NCBI GenBank assembly: GCA_963697345.1
Contig: CAVONS010000002.1
Span: 1-64,000, forward strand
Direction of reading: 5' to 3'
DNA: 64,000 nucleotides
Origin: Prado023 sp963697345
GTDB taxonomy: Bacteria > Actinomycetota > Actinomycetes > S36-B12 > CAIYMF01
This document shows, one piece after another, positions 28,398 to 36,455 of the stretch. Below the pieces are notes generated by a model. The model was not told where the DNA came from. It saw only the letters and a list, made by a program, of their open reading frames with translations, and did not search any database. A program made the position numbers and the translations under genes. Each line of letters begins with the position of its first letter. The first letter of the stretch is position 1.

Positions 28398-29573
28398 ATG
28401 CGCAAGACAGCTGCCGGAGTCGCCGCCGCTGCATCACTCGCCCTCGTCGCTTCGGGAATGTCCCCTGCTGCGGCCGCAACGGGTACCACCCCCCTGTCGC
28501 AGGTGCTCACCGCCGATGGCGACATGTTCGACTCGAACTGGGATGACTTCGACGTCGTCACGGAGGCGGTGCTTGCCGTCCTCGCGGCCAAGCCGTCCTC
28601 GGCAGTCAGCCTGCTGACGCAGGGCGATGCCGCACTCACCGCATTCGTTCCGACCGACCGGGCGTTCCGGAAGCTCGTGGGCGACCTGGCCGGGTCGAAG
28701 CCGGCGACTGAGCAAGAGGCGTTCAACGCAGTGGCCGGCTTGGGCATCGACACTGTCGAGTCCGTCCTGCTCTACCACGTCGTGCCGGGTGCAACCATCA
28801 CGGCCAAGGCGGCGCTGAAGGCCAACAACGTCAGGCTGGCCACGGGCACCGGTGACACGATCAAGGTCAAGGTCAAGGGCAAGGGTGACAAGAGGTCCAT
28901 CAACCTCGTGGACAAGGACAAGAACTCGACCAACCCCACCGTGATCGCGACAGACGTGAACAAGGGCAACATGCAGATCGCCCACGCGATCGACCGTGTC
29001 CTGCGACCCATGGACCTTGCCCCCTTGGACGGGCAGGATTCCCTGGCGGCGCTGCTCACCTCCGATGGCAACAAGTTCGACAAGAACGGCAAGGACTTCG
29101 ACATCGTCACCGAGGCCGTCCTCGCCGTACTGGGCGCCAAGCCGGAGTCCGCGGTCGGTGTGCTGACTGATGGCAGCGTTGCACTCACCGCCTTCGTGCC
29201 CAACGACAACGCGTTCAAGAAGTTGGCCCGCGAGGCGACCGGCAAGAAGATCGGTACCGAGAAGAAGGCATTCACGGAGATTGCGGGCCTGGGCATCGAC
29301 ACGGTCGAGAGCTTCCTGCTCTACCACGTCGTCCCCGGTGCAACCATTCCGGCCAAGCAGGCCCTGAAGGCCAACAACGCCAAGCTTGCGACGGCTGCCG
29401 ACGGCGCCACCGTCAAGATCAAGGTCAAGGGCAAGGGCTCGAACAAGTCCATCAAGCTGGTGGACAAGGATTCGGACTCGAGGAACCCCATGGTGATCGC
29501 CACCGATGTCAACAAGGGCAACGCACAGATCGCCCACGTGATCGACCGGGTGCTGCGCCCGATCAACCTCTAG
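28398..29573 (+). CDS. Secreted protein with two fasciclin (FAS1) domains
   Basis: The 391-residue protein has a signal peptide (MRKTAAGVAAAASLALVASG, cleavage near AAAATG) and two tandem FAS1 domains, about residues 32-207 and 213-391. They are clear duplicates: VLTADGDMFDSNWDDFD / LLTSDGNKFDKNGKDFD, ALTAFVPTDRAFRKL / ALTAFVPNDNAFKKL, and VLLYHVVPGATI / FLLYHVVPGATI. Each ends VIATDVNKGNxQIAHxIDRVLRP. FAS1 domains mediate cell-surface adhesion; in mycobacteria MPT70 and MPT83 are FAS1 proteins controlled by SigK/RskA, and a similar sigma/anti-sigma pair lies 1.1 kb downstream. No lipobox or sortase signal is present, so it is probably released. A GGAG lies before the ATG and a strong hairpin follows the stop. 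Confidence 0.92.
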   Translation: MRKTAAGVAAAASLALVASGMSPAAAATGTTPLSQVLTADGDMFDSNWDDFDVVTEAVLAVLAAKPSSAVSLLTQGDAALTAFVPTDRAFRKLVGDLAGSKPATEQEAFNAVAGLGIDTVESVLLYHVVPGATITAKAALKANNVRLATGTGDTIKVKVKGKGDKRSINLVDKDKNSTNPTVIATDVNKGNMQIAHAIDRVLRPMDLAPLDGQDSLAALLTSDGNKFDKNGKDFDIVTEAVLAVLGAKPESAVGVLTDGSVALTAFVPNDNAFKKLAREATGKKIGTEKKAFTEIAGLGIDTVESFLLYHVVPGATIPAKQALKANNAKLATAADGATVKIKVKGKGSNKSIKLVDKDSDSRNPMVIATDVNKGNAQIAHVIDRVLRPINL

Positions 29574-29611
29574 GCACCACGCAAGCCGGCTACAGCCGGT
29601 AGACGATCAAG

Positions 29612-29646
29612 GAGAACGGCCCCCGGGAACACCGGGGGCCGTTCTC
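29612..29646 (+). terminator. Strong hairpin after the fasciclin gene
   Basis: GAGAACGGCCCCCGG (29612-29626) pairs perfectly with CCGGGGGCCGTTCTC (29632-29646) around a 5-base loop, giving a 15-base-pair GC-rich stem 39 bases after the stop. There is no U-tract, as is common for actinobacterial terminators. Confidence 0.85.
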
Positions 29647-29699
29647 ACGTGTGGGGGGGCGTGGTGTGTGGACAACCGGGAGGAGTGTTGGCAAAACGC

Positions 29700-30428
29700 C
29701 TACAACCCCGGCCCGAAGCGGCGCGGGTTGGCCAGGAACTCCTGGATCGCCTCGCGTCCCCGCACCGGGATCTGGGGGCCATGCGTGAAGGCCGCCGTCG
29801 TGTAGGACAGGCCTCCCAAGGTCTCCGCGGTCTGTTCAGTCAGGGCGGCATTGGTGCAGAAGGCCAGCACCGGCCACGTCCGGCGTGAGCGCATGTTCCA
29901 GATCGCGTCCCCCGTGATCAGCGTTCCCGAAGGCTCGTGCAGCAGGGAGCAGTGGCCAGGGGTGTGCCCCGGCGTGTGGTGCACCCGCAGCTGCGAGTCC
30001 GCCAGGAGTTCGCCGTCGGTCATGGTGCGCGCCACCGGTGCGGCCTCGAAGTTGCTCGACACCCGGCGGGTCAGCCGGCCGAGCCGCTGCGCCTGGTCGC
30101 GCGGTGGTGCCACCCCGGTGCGGACGAACTCCGCATCGTCGGAGTGGACCGTCATCCCCCGGGTGGTGCTCTGGGCCAGGGCCGCTGCCCCGCCCGCGTG
30201 GTCCAGGTGGGCATGCGTGAGCACGATCGTCGTCACGTCCGAGGGTCCTGAGCCGATCTCAGCAAGAGCCGCAAGGATGCGTGGGGGCGCTGACTTGAGC
30301 CCCGTGTCGACCAACGTGACCGATCCGTCGTCCGCACGGACCAGGAACGAGTTGATGAGGTCCCAGCGCATCGTGGGAACGCGCCAGAGACCTGGAGCCA
30401 GGTAGATCGCAGCAGGCATGTCAATCAC
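29700..30428 (-). CDS. MBL-fold metal-dependent hydrolase
   Basis: The 242-residue metallo-beta-lactamase-fold protein carries the metal-binding THAHLDH at residues 71-77. It also has HHTPGHTPGHCSLLHEP (third metal His), GDAIWNM (bridging Asp) and a late His in FTHGPQIP. The opening APGLWRVPTMRWDLINSFLVR resembles quorum-quenching or glyoxalase-II-like hydrolases, but nothing defines the substrate. It is convergent with the fasciclin gene (3' ends about 126 bases apart, with the terminator between). The chosen ATG (30428) is four codons upstream of another (30419), which could also be the start. Confidence 0.83.
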   Translation of the reverse strand: MIDMPAAIYLAPGLWRVPTMRWDLINSFLVRADDGSVTLVDTGLKSAPPRILAALAEIGSGPSDVTTIVLTHAHLDHAGGAAALAQSTTRGMTVHSDDAEFVRTGVAPPRDQAQRLGRLTRRVSSNFEAAPVARTMTDGELLADSQLRVHHTPGHTPGHCSLLHEPSGTLITGDAIWNMRSRRTWPVLAFCTNAALTEQTAETLGGLSYTTAAFTHGPQIPVRGREAIQEFLANPRRFGPGL

Positions 30429-30474
30429 ACTAGGCGTTCACGCGACAGCTGGCGGCCCCGAGTTGGCGTCGACC

Positions 30475-30585
30475 GCGCACGAACCACACCGTCTCAGCCC
30501 GGTGGCGAGGGGGGTATGGCCGTAGCGCGCACGAAACCCACCCATAGCCGCCTCTGGTGTGGCGCTATCGGTGGGTTTGATGCGC
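30475..30585. repeat. Intergenic palindromic repeat cluster, locus A
   Basis: The 250-base gap between the MBL gene and the anti-sigma gene holds no coding sequence. It has three copies of a motif with consensus near GCGCAYGAAACCCACCGTTT: plus strand at 30475 and 30527, minus strand from 30585. The last two form an imperfect inverted repeat (30527-30548 with 30564-30585, 19 of 22 positions pairing). The same motif recurs at 44.66-44.82 kb. Confidence 0.65.
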
Positions 30586-30678
30586 ACCGACCGGTCAGGA
30601 CGCGGTGAACCGGGCCCATAACGCGCATTCGGCCCGCAGTACGGGCGATCAGGGTGACGGGGGGAGCAGCGGGCTGGC

Positions 30679-31473
30679 TCAGGTCTGCAGGACACCGCGC
30701 ATGAGCGAGTTCTTCGAATGGCTCGGGTCGCCGTCGTAGCTCTCCAGGGAGATGTCCACGACCGGGAAGTCCTCGATCGACAGGCCCGGGGGCACGGTGA
30801 AGGTACCGACCGAACCTGCGGGAAGTGCGCCCAGCGCCACGAGCTTCGTCGCGTCAGCATCCAGCAGCCAGACCTCGTAGAAGCCATCGTTGGCGGGCAG
30901 CGAGCGCGCGTCAACGCGCACGACCTGGCCGTCAGCACTGTCCTGCACCTCGGCCTCACCGGGCTCAGTGACAGCCTCGGTCAGCGGGTCCAGGACGGCT
31001 TGGGCGACGAACGCGTCGCCAGACGTGTTCGCCCCATCGCCCAGCCCGCGATCAACGGCCGACCAGACGACGGCACCTCCCACCACGGCACCTGCCATGG
31101 CCGCCAGCGCAGCGACGCCGAACAGCGGGTTGCGCCGGCGGCGCTGCTGGAGGTCCACGACGTTGTCGTCGCCCGCTGCTGCAGGGGCGGGAACGGCAGT
31201 GGCCGGTGCGGTGGGCGCCGGCAGCGGGGTGACGTTGGAGGTGGATCCACGTGGTGCGGCGGTCATGGCCAGCTCGCGCTGGATGCCTGCCCACACATGG
31301 TCGGGAACGGGCGGAAGGGTGGCCGGGGCCTCACGGCCCAGCGTCACGACCTCGGTGAGCTCTGCCGCGTCCGTCGTGCACAGGGCGCAGGTGGACAGGT
31401 GGGCAGCATCGTCCGTAGGGATGTCCTCGCCCAGAGCAGCCAGTGCCAGGGTCGTGGGATCACAGTGCGACAT
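30679..31473 (-). CDS. RskA-like anti-sigma factor (anti-sigma-K type)
   Basis: The 264-residue protein has an N-terminal zinc-binding anti-sigma-like motif H25-x3-C29-x2-C32, a Pro/Ala linker, one transmembrane helix (about 117-140) and an extracytoplasmic RskA-type domain. That domain contains VRVDARSLPANDGFYEVWLLDADATKLVALGAL. RskA homologues hold SigK-like ECF sigma factors at the membrane and release them after regulated proteolysis. The start codon lies inside the sigma gene (14-base overlap) with GGAGG five bases before the ATG. A 250-base gap containing repeats separates it from the MBL gene. Confidence 0.87.
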   Translation of the reverse strand: MSHCDPTTLALAALGEDIPTDDAAHLSTCALCTTDAAELTEVVTLGREAPATLPPVPDHVWAGIQRELAMTAAPRGSTSNVTPLPAPTAPATAVPAPAAAGDDNVVDLQQRRRRNPLFGVAALAAMAGAVVGGAVVWSAVDRGLGDGANTSGDAFVAQAVLDPLTEAVTEPGEAEVQDSADGQVVRVDARSLPANDGFYEVWLLDADATKLVALGALPAGSVGTFTVPPGLSIEDFPVVDISLESYDGDPSHSKNSLMRGVLQT

Positions 31474-32041
31474 CTTCCACCTCCATCCTTGAGCGCAGCC
31501 GTTCCAATGAGCGGCGTATGTGGCTCTTCACGGTGCCGATCGGCATCTGCAGCTGTTCGGCGATCTGGGTATGTGTCAGGTCCTCGTAGAACGCGAGCCG
31601 GACGATCTTCCCGGCGGGATCCCCGAGACGTTCGAGTTCGTCGGCGACGAACATCTGGGCAGCGACCCTGTCGGTGTCGGGGGGCGCCGAGTCGCTGATC
31701 GGCTCCACCGCCTCAACCGCGGATCGGACCTTGGCATCGCGTGTCCGGGACTCCCAGTGGTCAGCGATCCTGCGCCGGGTGATCGTCATCAACCATCCGG
31801 GCAGCGATCCGGCCTCGGGCCGGTAGGTCGCGCGGCCCTTCCATGCGTTGACGAAGACCATCTGGGTGATGTCTGCGGCGTCCTCGGAGTTGCCCGTCGA
31901 GCGCATCGCCGTCGCATGAACCATCCGTGACCACCGCCGATAGGCCTCAGCGAGCGCGTCGTCATGACCGTCGCGGAAGCCGATGGCGACGTCCAGATCG
32001 GTCATCTCGGTCTGCATGCCCATGATGGTCTCAAACAACAC
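31460..32041 (-). CDS. ECF RNA-polymerase sigma factor, SigK-like
   Basis: The 193-residue protein has sigma region 2 (VHATAMRSTGNSEDAADITQ, then MVFVNAWKGRATYRP and WLMTITRRRIADHWES) and region 4 with the helix-turn-helix LTHTQIAEQLQMPIGTVKSH. The short length and absence of regions 1 and 3 mark it as ECF. It is translationally coupled to the RskA-like anti-sigma gene. The start is uncertain: GTG 32041 opens the frame, while ATG 32023 is an alternative; neither has a strong ribosome-binding site. A candidate autogenous promoter (GAATCC-N16-AGGAAG on the minus strand) lies at 32134-32107. Confidence 0.87.
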   Translation of the reverse strand: MLFETIMGMQTEMTDLDVAIGFRDGHDDALAEAYRRWSRMVHATAMRSTGNSEDAADITQMVFVNAWKGRATYRPEAGSLPGWLMTITRRRIADHWESRTRDAKVRSAVEAVEPISDSAPPDTDRVAAQMFVADELERLGDPAGKIVRLAFYEDLTHTQIAEQLQMPIGTVKSHIRRSLERLRSRMEVEDVAL

Positions 32042-32106
32042 GCACCGGGAGGCGCGACCGACCCGCTGTTGACGGTCGGGGCGGTGCCATGACGCTCATG
32101 GTGCAC

Positions 32107-32134
32107 CTTCCTGGTCGTCAGTCTCAGCGGATTC
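32107..32134 (-). promoter_or_regulatory. Candidate autogenous promoter of the sigma-factor gene
   Basis: Minus-strand GAATCC (32134-32129), 16 bases, then AGGAAG (32112-32107) has the same spacing and similar boxes to the sequence before the fasciclin gene. The match is suggestive only. Confidence 0.28.
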
Positions 32135-32283
32135 TTGCGGCGGGCCGGCTCTTGTGTCTCCTACTCGTTCTTCGGTCACAGGGGCGCAAACGGATGCATT
32201 GCGGACCAACCTCTTGGATGTCGTGGCGTCCGGTCACGACCCCACGCGCAGGACTCGGGCCGGACAGGGGAGGATGGCCGCCC

Positions 32284-34857
32284 ATGGGCGTGAACATCAC
32301 CAGGGAAGAGGCCGCCGCGCGCGCTGCGGTGATCACTGTGGACTCGTACACGATCGAGGTGGACGTGCGCGGGGTCTGCACTGACATGACCTTCGGATCC
32401 ACGACAACGGTGCGGTTCGCCAGCGTCCGCCCGGGCGCCACGACGTGGATCGACCTGGTCGCCGACGAGGTGCTGTCCGCCGAGCTGAACGGCGTTGCGA
32501 TTCCGGTGGGTGACTACGACGGCGCCCGGCTGAACCTGCCTGACCTTGCGGCCGGAAACGAACTTGTCGTGTCGGCGCGGTGCCGCTACATGACCACCGG
32601 CGAAGGCCTGCACCGCCTCGTGGACCCCGCCGACGGTGAGCACTACCTGTACACGCAGTTCGCGATGGCCGACGCACGCAGGGTGTTCGCGTGCTTCGAG
32701 CAGCCCGACCTGAAGGCGCACTTCTCCTGGCGTGTGGTCGCGCCAGCGAGATGGGAGGTCCGCAGCAACACCGCGCCCCTCACACAACCGCAGGATCTGG
32801 GCGGAGACCTTGCCTGCTGGAGCTTCCCCCCGACCCCGAAGCTGCCGACCTATCTGGCTGCCCTGTGTGCTGGGCCCTTCCACGTGATGGAGTCCGAGTA
32901 CGCAGGCGAGGCGGGGACCTACCCGCTGGCCCTGCTGGTGCGCGGATCGATGGCGCAGTTCCTGGACGCCGACGAGGTGTTCGACCTCACGAGGGCCGGT
33001 CTGGCGCACTACGAGGAGATCTTCGACATCCCCTACCCGTTCGGCAAGTACGACCAGGTCGCGCTGCCGGAGTTCAACCTCGGAGCGATGGAGAACCCCG
33101 GCCTCGTGACGTTCATGGAGGACCTCCTGGTCTTCCGGTCCCAGCAGACCGACTCCGCCCGCGAGCGGCGGGCCATGATCGTCCTGCACGAGATGGCCCA
33201 CATGTGGTTCGGCAACCTGGTGACGATGCGCTGGTGGGACGACCTCTGGCTCAACGAGTCGTTCGCCGAATGGGCGGGCTTCTCCACGTCGGCGGCCGCC
33301 ACACGGTTCACGCAGGCATGGGCCTCGTTCGCCCAGTCCCGCAAGGCCTGGGCCTACCAGCAGGACCAGCAGCCCTCCACCCACCCGGTCGCTGCTGACA
33401 TCCGCGACCTCCAGGACGTCTACCTCAACATCGACGGCATCACCTACGCGAAGGGTGCCTCGATCATCAAGCAGTTGGTCGCCTTCGTCGGGCTGGAGGC
33501 GTTCCTGGCGGGGCTGAACCGGTACTTCGCAGCGCATGCCTGGGGGAACGCCACGCTGGCTGACCTGCTCAGCGAGCTGGAGGGGGCCAGCGGCAGGGAC
33601 CTGCACGGATGGGCACGTGCGTGGTTGCAGGAACCGGGAGTCACGACCCTGCAGCCGCGCGTGGAGGTCGACGCGCAGGGCCGCTACACGCGGGTCCTCA
33701 TCGAGCAGCTGCCCGCGAACCGCCCGGAGGGGGTCACCGACCTGCGACGGCCGCATCGGATCGCGGTGGGTGTGTACCGCTGGTCCGGTGCCGACCAGCG
33801 CCACCTGGTTCGTGACCTGCGCCTGGAGGTCGAGGTCCCCGGCGCTGCGGTGGAGGTCCCCGAACTGGTGGGCGTCGCAGCGGCGGACCTGTTGCTGGTC
33901 AACGACGACGACCTCACCTACGCCAAGGTGCGCTTCGACGAGGGCAGCCTGAACACGGCACTGGACTCAGTGGGAGCCCTCACCGATCCCTTGCCCCGCA
34001 CCCTGGTCTGGTGCGCGCTCTGGGAGATGGTGCGCGACGGGCTCCTGCCGGCCCAGGAGTTCGTCACGGTCGCCCTTGAGGGGATGCGGGGCGAGGACCG
34101 CCCCCTGACGATCGAGATGGTGCTCGGACAGGCGCATGCGGCTGTGTCCAAGTACGTCGCTGAGGAACTGCGCGACGCGGTGGCGGCGCGCATGTGCGCC
34201 GGGACGGCGGACCTGCTGGATGGCGCGGACCCGGGGTCCGACCGACAACTCGCGCTGGCACGAGCCCATGTGGCCAGTGCAGTGGATCCTGGTCGCCTGG
34301 CGCGGCTCAGCGAACTGGTCGCCGACCGGGGTTCGCTGCCCGGGCTGCCTGTGGACGCCGACCTGCGCTGGGCGATCGTGATCCGGCTGGCCGAGCGGGG
34401 CGTCGCCGATGAGGCGTTCATCGACGAGGTGCTGGCCGATGACCGCACGAGCTCAGGGGAACGGGCGGCTGCGCAGGCGCGCGCCGCCCGGCCCACCAGC
34501 GCGGCGAAGGCGCAGGCGTGGGCGGGTGCGGTCGACAGCGACGGGCTGCCCAACGCGATCCTGGGGGCCACCGTGGCCGGCTTCTCCACCCCCGAGACCC
34601 CGCCGGAGGTCCTCGAGCCCTACCGCGCCCAGTACTTCGCCGTGGTCCCGGCCCTGTGGCAGGACCGTCCGCCGGCGGCGGCCAGGACCCTGGCGCGCGG
34701 GCTGTTCCCCGGAGTGGATCCGCTGACGGTCACTGCGGCTGATCATCTGCTTGCCCAGTCGGACCTGCCCGATGGTCTTCGGCGCATCGTGGCCGAGAGC
34801 CGGGCTGAGGCAGTCCTGGCGCTGGCCTGTCAGGAGGTGTCGCGCGCGTCGCACTGA
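32284..34857 (+). CDS. pepN: Aminopeptidase N (M1 family metallopeptidase)
   Basis: The 857-residue protein removes N-terminal amino acids from peptides in the cytoplasm. M1 hallmarks are GAMENPG at about 267-273 (substrate N-terminus recognition), the zinc site H302-EMA-H306 and the third ligand Glu325 in LNESFAEW. A C-terminal ERAP1-like helical domain follows (about 480-857). Length and layout match actinobacterial PepN. The start ATG is preceded by GGGGAGG about nine bases upstream; the longer upstream frame has no PepN similarity. It is divergent from the sigma-factor gene. Confidence 0.93.
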   Translation: MGVNITREEAAARAAVITVDSYTIEVDVRGVCTDMTFGSTTTVRFASVRPGATTWIDLVADEVLSAELNGVAIPVGDYDGARLNLPDLAAGNELVVSARCRYMTTGEGLHRLVDPADGEHYLYTQFAMADARRVFACFEQPDLKAHFSWRVVAPARWEVRSNTAPLTQPQDLGGDLACWSFPPTPKLPTYLAALCAGPFHVMESEYAGEAGTYPLALLVRGSMAQFLDADEVFDLTRAGLAHYEEIFDIPYPFGKYDQVALPEFNLGAMENPGLVTFMEDLLVFRSQQTDSARERRAMIVLHEMAHMWFGNLVTMRWWDDLWLNESFAEWAGFSTSAAATRFTQAWASFAQSRKAWAYQQDQQPSTHPVAADIRDLQDVYLNIDGITYAKGASIIKQLVAFVGLEAFLAGLNRYFAAHAWGNATLADLLSELEGASGRDLHGWARAWLQEPGVTTLQPRVEVDAQGRYTRVLIEQLPANRPEGVTDLRRPHRIAVGVYRWSGADQRHLVRDLRLEVEVPGAAVEVPELVGVAAADLLLVNDDDLTYAKVRFDEGSLNTALDSVGALTDPLPRTLVWCALWEMVRDGLLPAQEFVTVALEGMRGEDRPLTIEMVLGQAHAAVSKYVAEELRDAVAARMCAGTADLLDGADPGSDRQLALARAHVASAVDPGRLARLSELVADRGSLPGLPVDADLRWAIVIRLAERGVADEAFIDEVLADDRTSSGERAAAQARAARPTSAAKAQAWAGAVDSDGLPNAILGATVAGFSTPETPPEVLEPYRAQYFAVVPALWQDRPPAAARTLARGLFPGVDPLTVTAADHLLAQSDLPDGLRRIVAESRAEAVLALACQEVSRASH

Positions 34858-34891
34858 GCCGGGAATGCCTGGGCCGGCAGCGATGTTGGAT

Positions 34892-34915
34892 AGGTAGATG
34901 ACCGATCAACTACCT
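34892..34915. promoter_or_regulatory. Operator-like inverted repeat upstream of the nitroreductase
   Basis: AGGTAGATGA (34892-34901) and TCAACTACCT (34906-34915) form an inverted repeat with 9 of 10 pairs and a 4-base spacer. It lies between a TTGGAT (34886) and a TACCTT box (34911) just before the gene. Its position suggests a repressor site, for example of an HxlR- or MarR-type redox regulator, but no regulator gene is adjacent. Confidence 0.5.
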
Positions 34916-34926
34916 TGGAGAGTCGC

Positions 34927-35595
34927 ATGACCACCTCGCAGGCCCAGAGCGCAGCCACCGTCACACCCACAGAGTCCGCGCACCTGCGCCTCATTCCCGG
35001 GGGCACCGACCTGGCCCTGTCCGAGGAGGGTGCGGACCTGCTCTTCCGTGCGGCGCACACTGCCTACCGATTCACCGATGAGCCGGTGTCCGAGGCGCAG
35101 ATGCGCGCCGTGTACGACCTGGTGAAGTGGGCTCCCACGGCCATGAACGGGCAGCCGATGCGGATCACGCTGGTGCGCTCGCCGGAGGCCCGCGAACGAC
35201 TCATCGCCCAGCTGGGAGTCGGCAACCGGCCGAAGTCGCAGTCCGCGCCGGTGATCGCGATCCTCAGCTACGACGTCGACTTCCACGACACGCTGCCGGA
35301 GGTGCTCCCACACGCTCCCAAGGCCCGCGACGGGTTCGCCGACGAGGACTCCCGGCACCGGTTCGGATCCCTCAACGGCGCGATGCAGGCCGCCTACTTC
35401 CTGCTCGGGGTACGCGCAGCCGGGCTGGCCGCCGGACCCATGGGCGGCTTCGACCACGACGGTGTGGATGCCGAGTTCTTCCCCCATGGGCGGCAGCGCT
35501 CGTTCCTGGTGGTCAACATCGGTCACGCTGCGCCCGACGGTCAGTTCCCGCGCAGCCCGCGGTTGCCCTACGAGCGTGTGGTGACCGAGGTCTGA
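34927..35595 (+). CDS. Nitroreductase-family protein, RutE/HadB-like
   Basis: The 222-residue flavoprotein resembles the malonic-semialdehyde reductase (RutE) branch of the nitroreductase family. It has FRAAHTAYRFTDEPVSEAQM, the FMN-binding LVKWAPTAMNGQPMR, and the distal SLNGAMQAAYFLLGVRAAGL with GPMGGFD. It would use FMN and NAD(P)H to reduce a small aldehyde, nitro compound or quinone. No rut or pyrimidine-degradation gene is present, so the substrate is open. The ATG at 34927 with GGAG eight bases upstream is preferred over the TTG at 34915. The inverted repeat at the promoter suggests induction by a repressor-sensed signal. The 3' end overlaps a convergent methyltransferase gene by 28 bases. 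Confidence 0.82.
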   Translation: MTTSQAQSAATVTPTESAHLRLIPGGTDLALSEEGADLLFRAAHTAYRFTDEPVSEAQMRAVYDLVKWAPTAMNGQPMRITLVRSPEARERLIAQLGVGNRPKSQSAPVIAILSYDVDFHDTLPEVLPHAPKARDGFADEDSRHRFGSLNGAMQAAYFLLGVRAAGLAAGPMGGFDHDGVDAEFFPHGRQRSFLVVNIGHAAPDGQFPRSPRLPYERVVTEV

Positions 35596-36401
35596 CGGCG
35601 CCGTACGTGGGCGCCGGCCGAGGGTCGATCCACGAGGCGGGCCGACCACAGGTCCTCGACCGGCCAGGTCCGCGCCCACTCCAGGCCGGCGATCTCGTAG
35701 AACGCTGCGGCCGACCCTGCCGATTCCCGATCGGTGGGAGCCCTCAGCTCGCGAAGTCCCTCGACCGTGAAGCCGTGGTCGGTGAGGATCTGGATCCAGT
35801 CCCCGTGCCCCGGGTGGTGCTCCACGCCGCCGCCGGGCCAGCGGATCGTTGACAGCGCGTCCGGCCCCCTGAGGAGTCGGTCCCCGGCCGGACCGCCCTC
35901 AGCCGGAACGCACATGGCCGACAGTGGGGAGTTGGTGAGGAAGACGAGCCGTCCGCCCGGGCGCAGGATGCGGGCCACCTGGCTGATCCAGGCGGCGGGC
36001 TCACACCAGGCAGGCGCGCCGTGCTCGCTGATGACCAGGTCGGCGCAGGCGTCGGCCAGGGGTACGGCCTGAGCATCGGCCTGGAGCAGCCCGAAGCGCA
36101 GCTCATGCTCGGCCTGACCGACACGCGCCGATCCGAGCTGGGCTTCTGACAGGTCCACTGCCACCACACGAGCGCCACGCCGGGCCAGCCAGGCGGAGAC
36201 GTGGGCGGTTCCGCAGCCCAGCTCGACGACATCGAGTCCGGCCACGTCCCCGAGCACCCCCACCTCGGACTCCGGCGTGCCGAACAGTCCCCACACGATC
36301 TCGGGGCTGCGCCACAGCGCGAGCCCATCGGCGCCCGAGAACTGGTCGTTGACCACGTCCCACAACTCGCGGTTGTGTGCCAGGTCCTCCGAGTCGGTCA
36401 T
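35568..36401 (-). CDS. SAM-dependent methyltransferase
   Basis: The 277-residue class I methyltransferase has motif I at DVVELGCGTAHVSAWLARRG (about 57-76), then VVAVDLSEAQL and DLVISEHGAPAWCEP. A late IARILRPGGRLVFLTNSP-like segment (here VARILRPGGRLVFL) completes the fold. It belongs to the UbiE/COQ5-like small-molecule group, but the acceptor cannot be told. The start MTDSEDLAHNRELWD is chosen because the family similarity begins there; ATG 36410 is an alternative. It is divergent from the HPr-kinase gene (55 bases apart) and overlaps the nitroreductase 3' end. Confidence 0.82.
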   Translation of the reverse strand: MTDSEDLAHNRELWDVVNDQFSGADGLALWRSPEIVWGLFGTPESEVGVLGDVAGLDVVELGCGTAHVSAWLARRGARVVAVDLSEAQLGSARVGQAEHELRFGLLQADAQAVPLADACADLVISEHGAPAWCEPAAWISQVARILRPGGRLVFLTNSPLSAMCVPAEGGPAGDRLLRGPDALSTIRWPGGGVEHHPGHGDWIQILTDHGFTVEGLRELRAPTDRESAGSAAAFYEIAGLEWARTWPVEDLWSARLVDRPSAGAHVRRRQTSVTTRS

Positions 36402-36455
36402 GGGGAGCATCCTGCCAACCGGCGCCCGGAGCGCCATCACGCCTACCCTCTGGAC

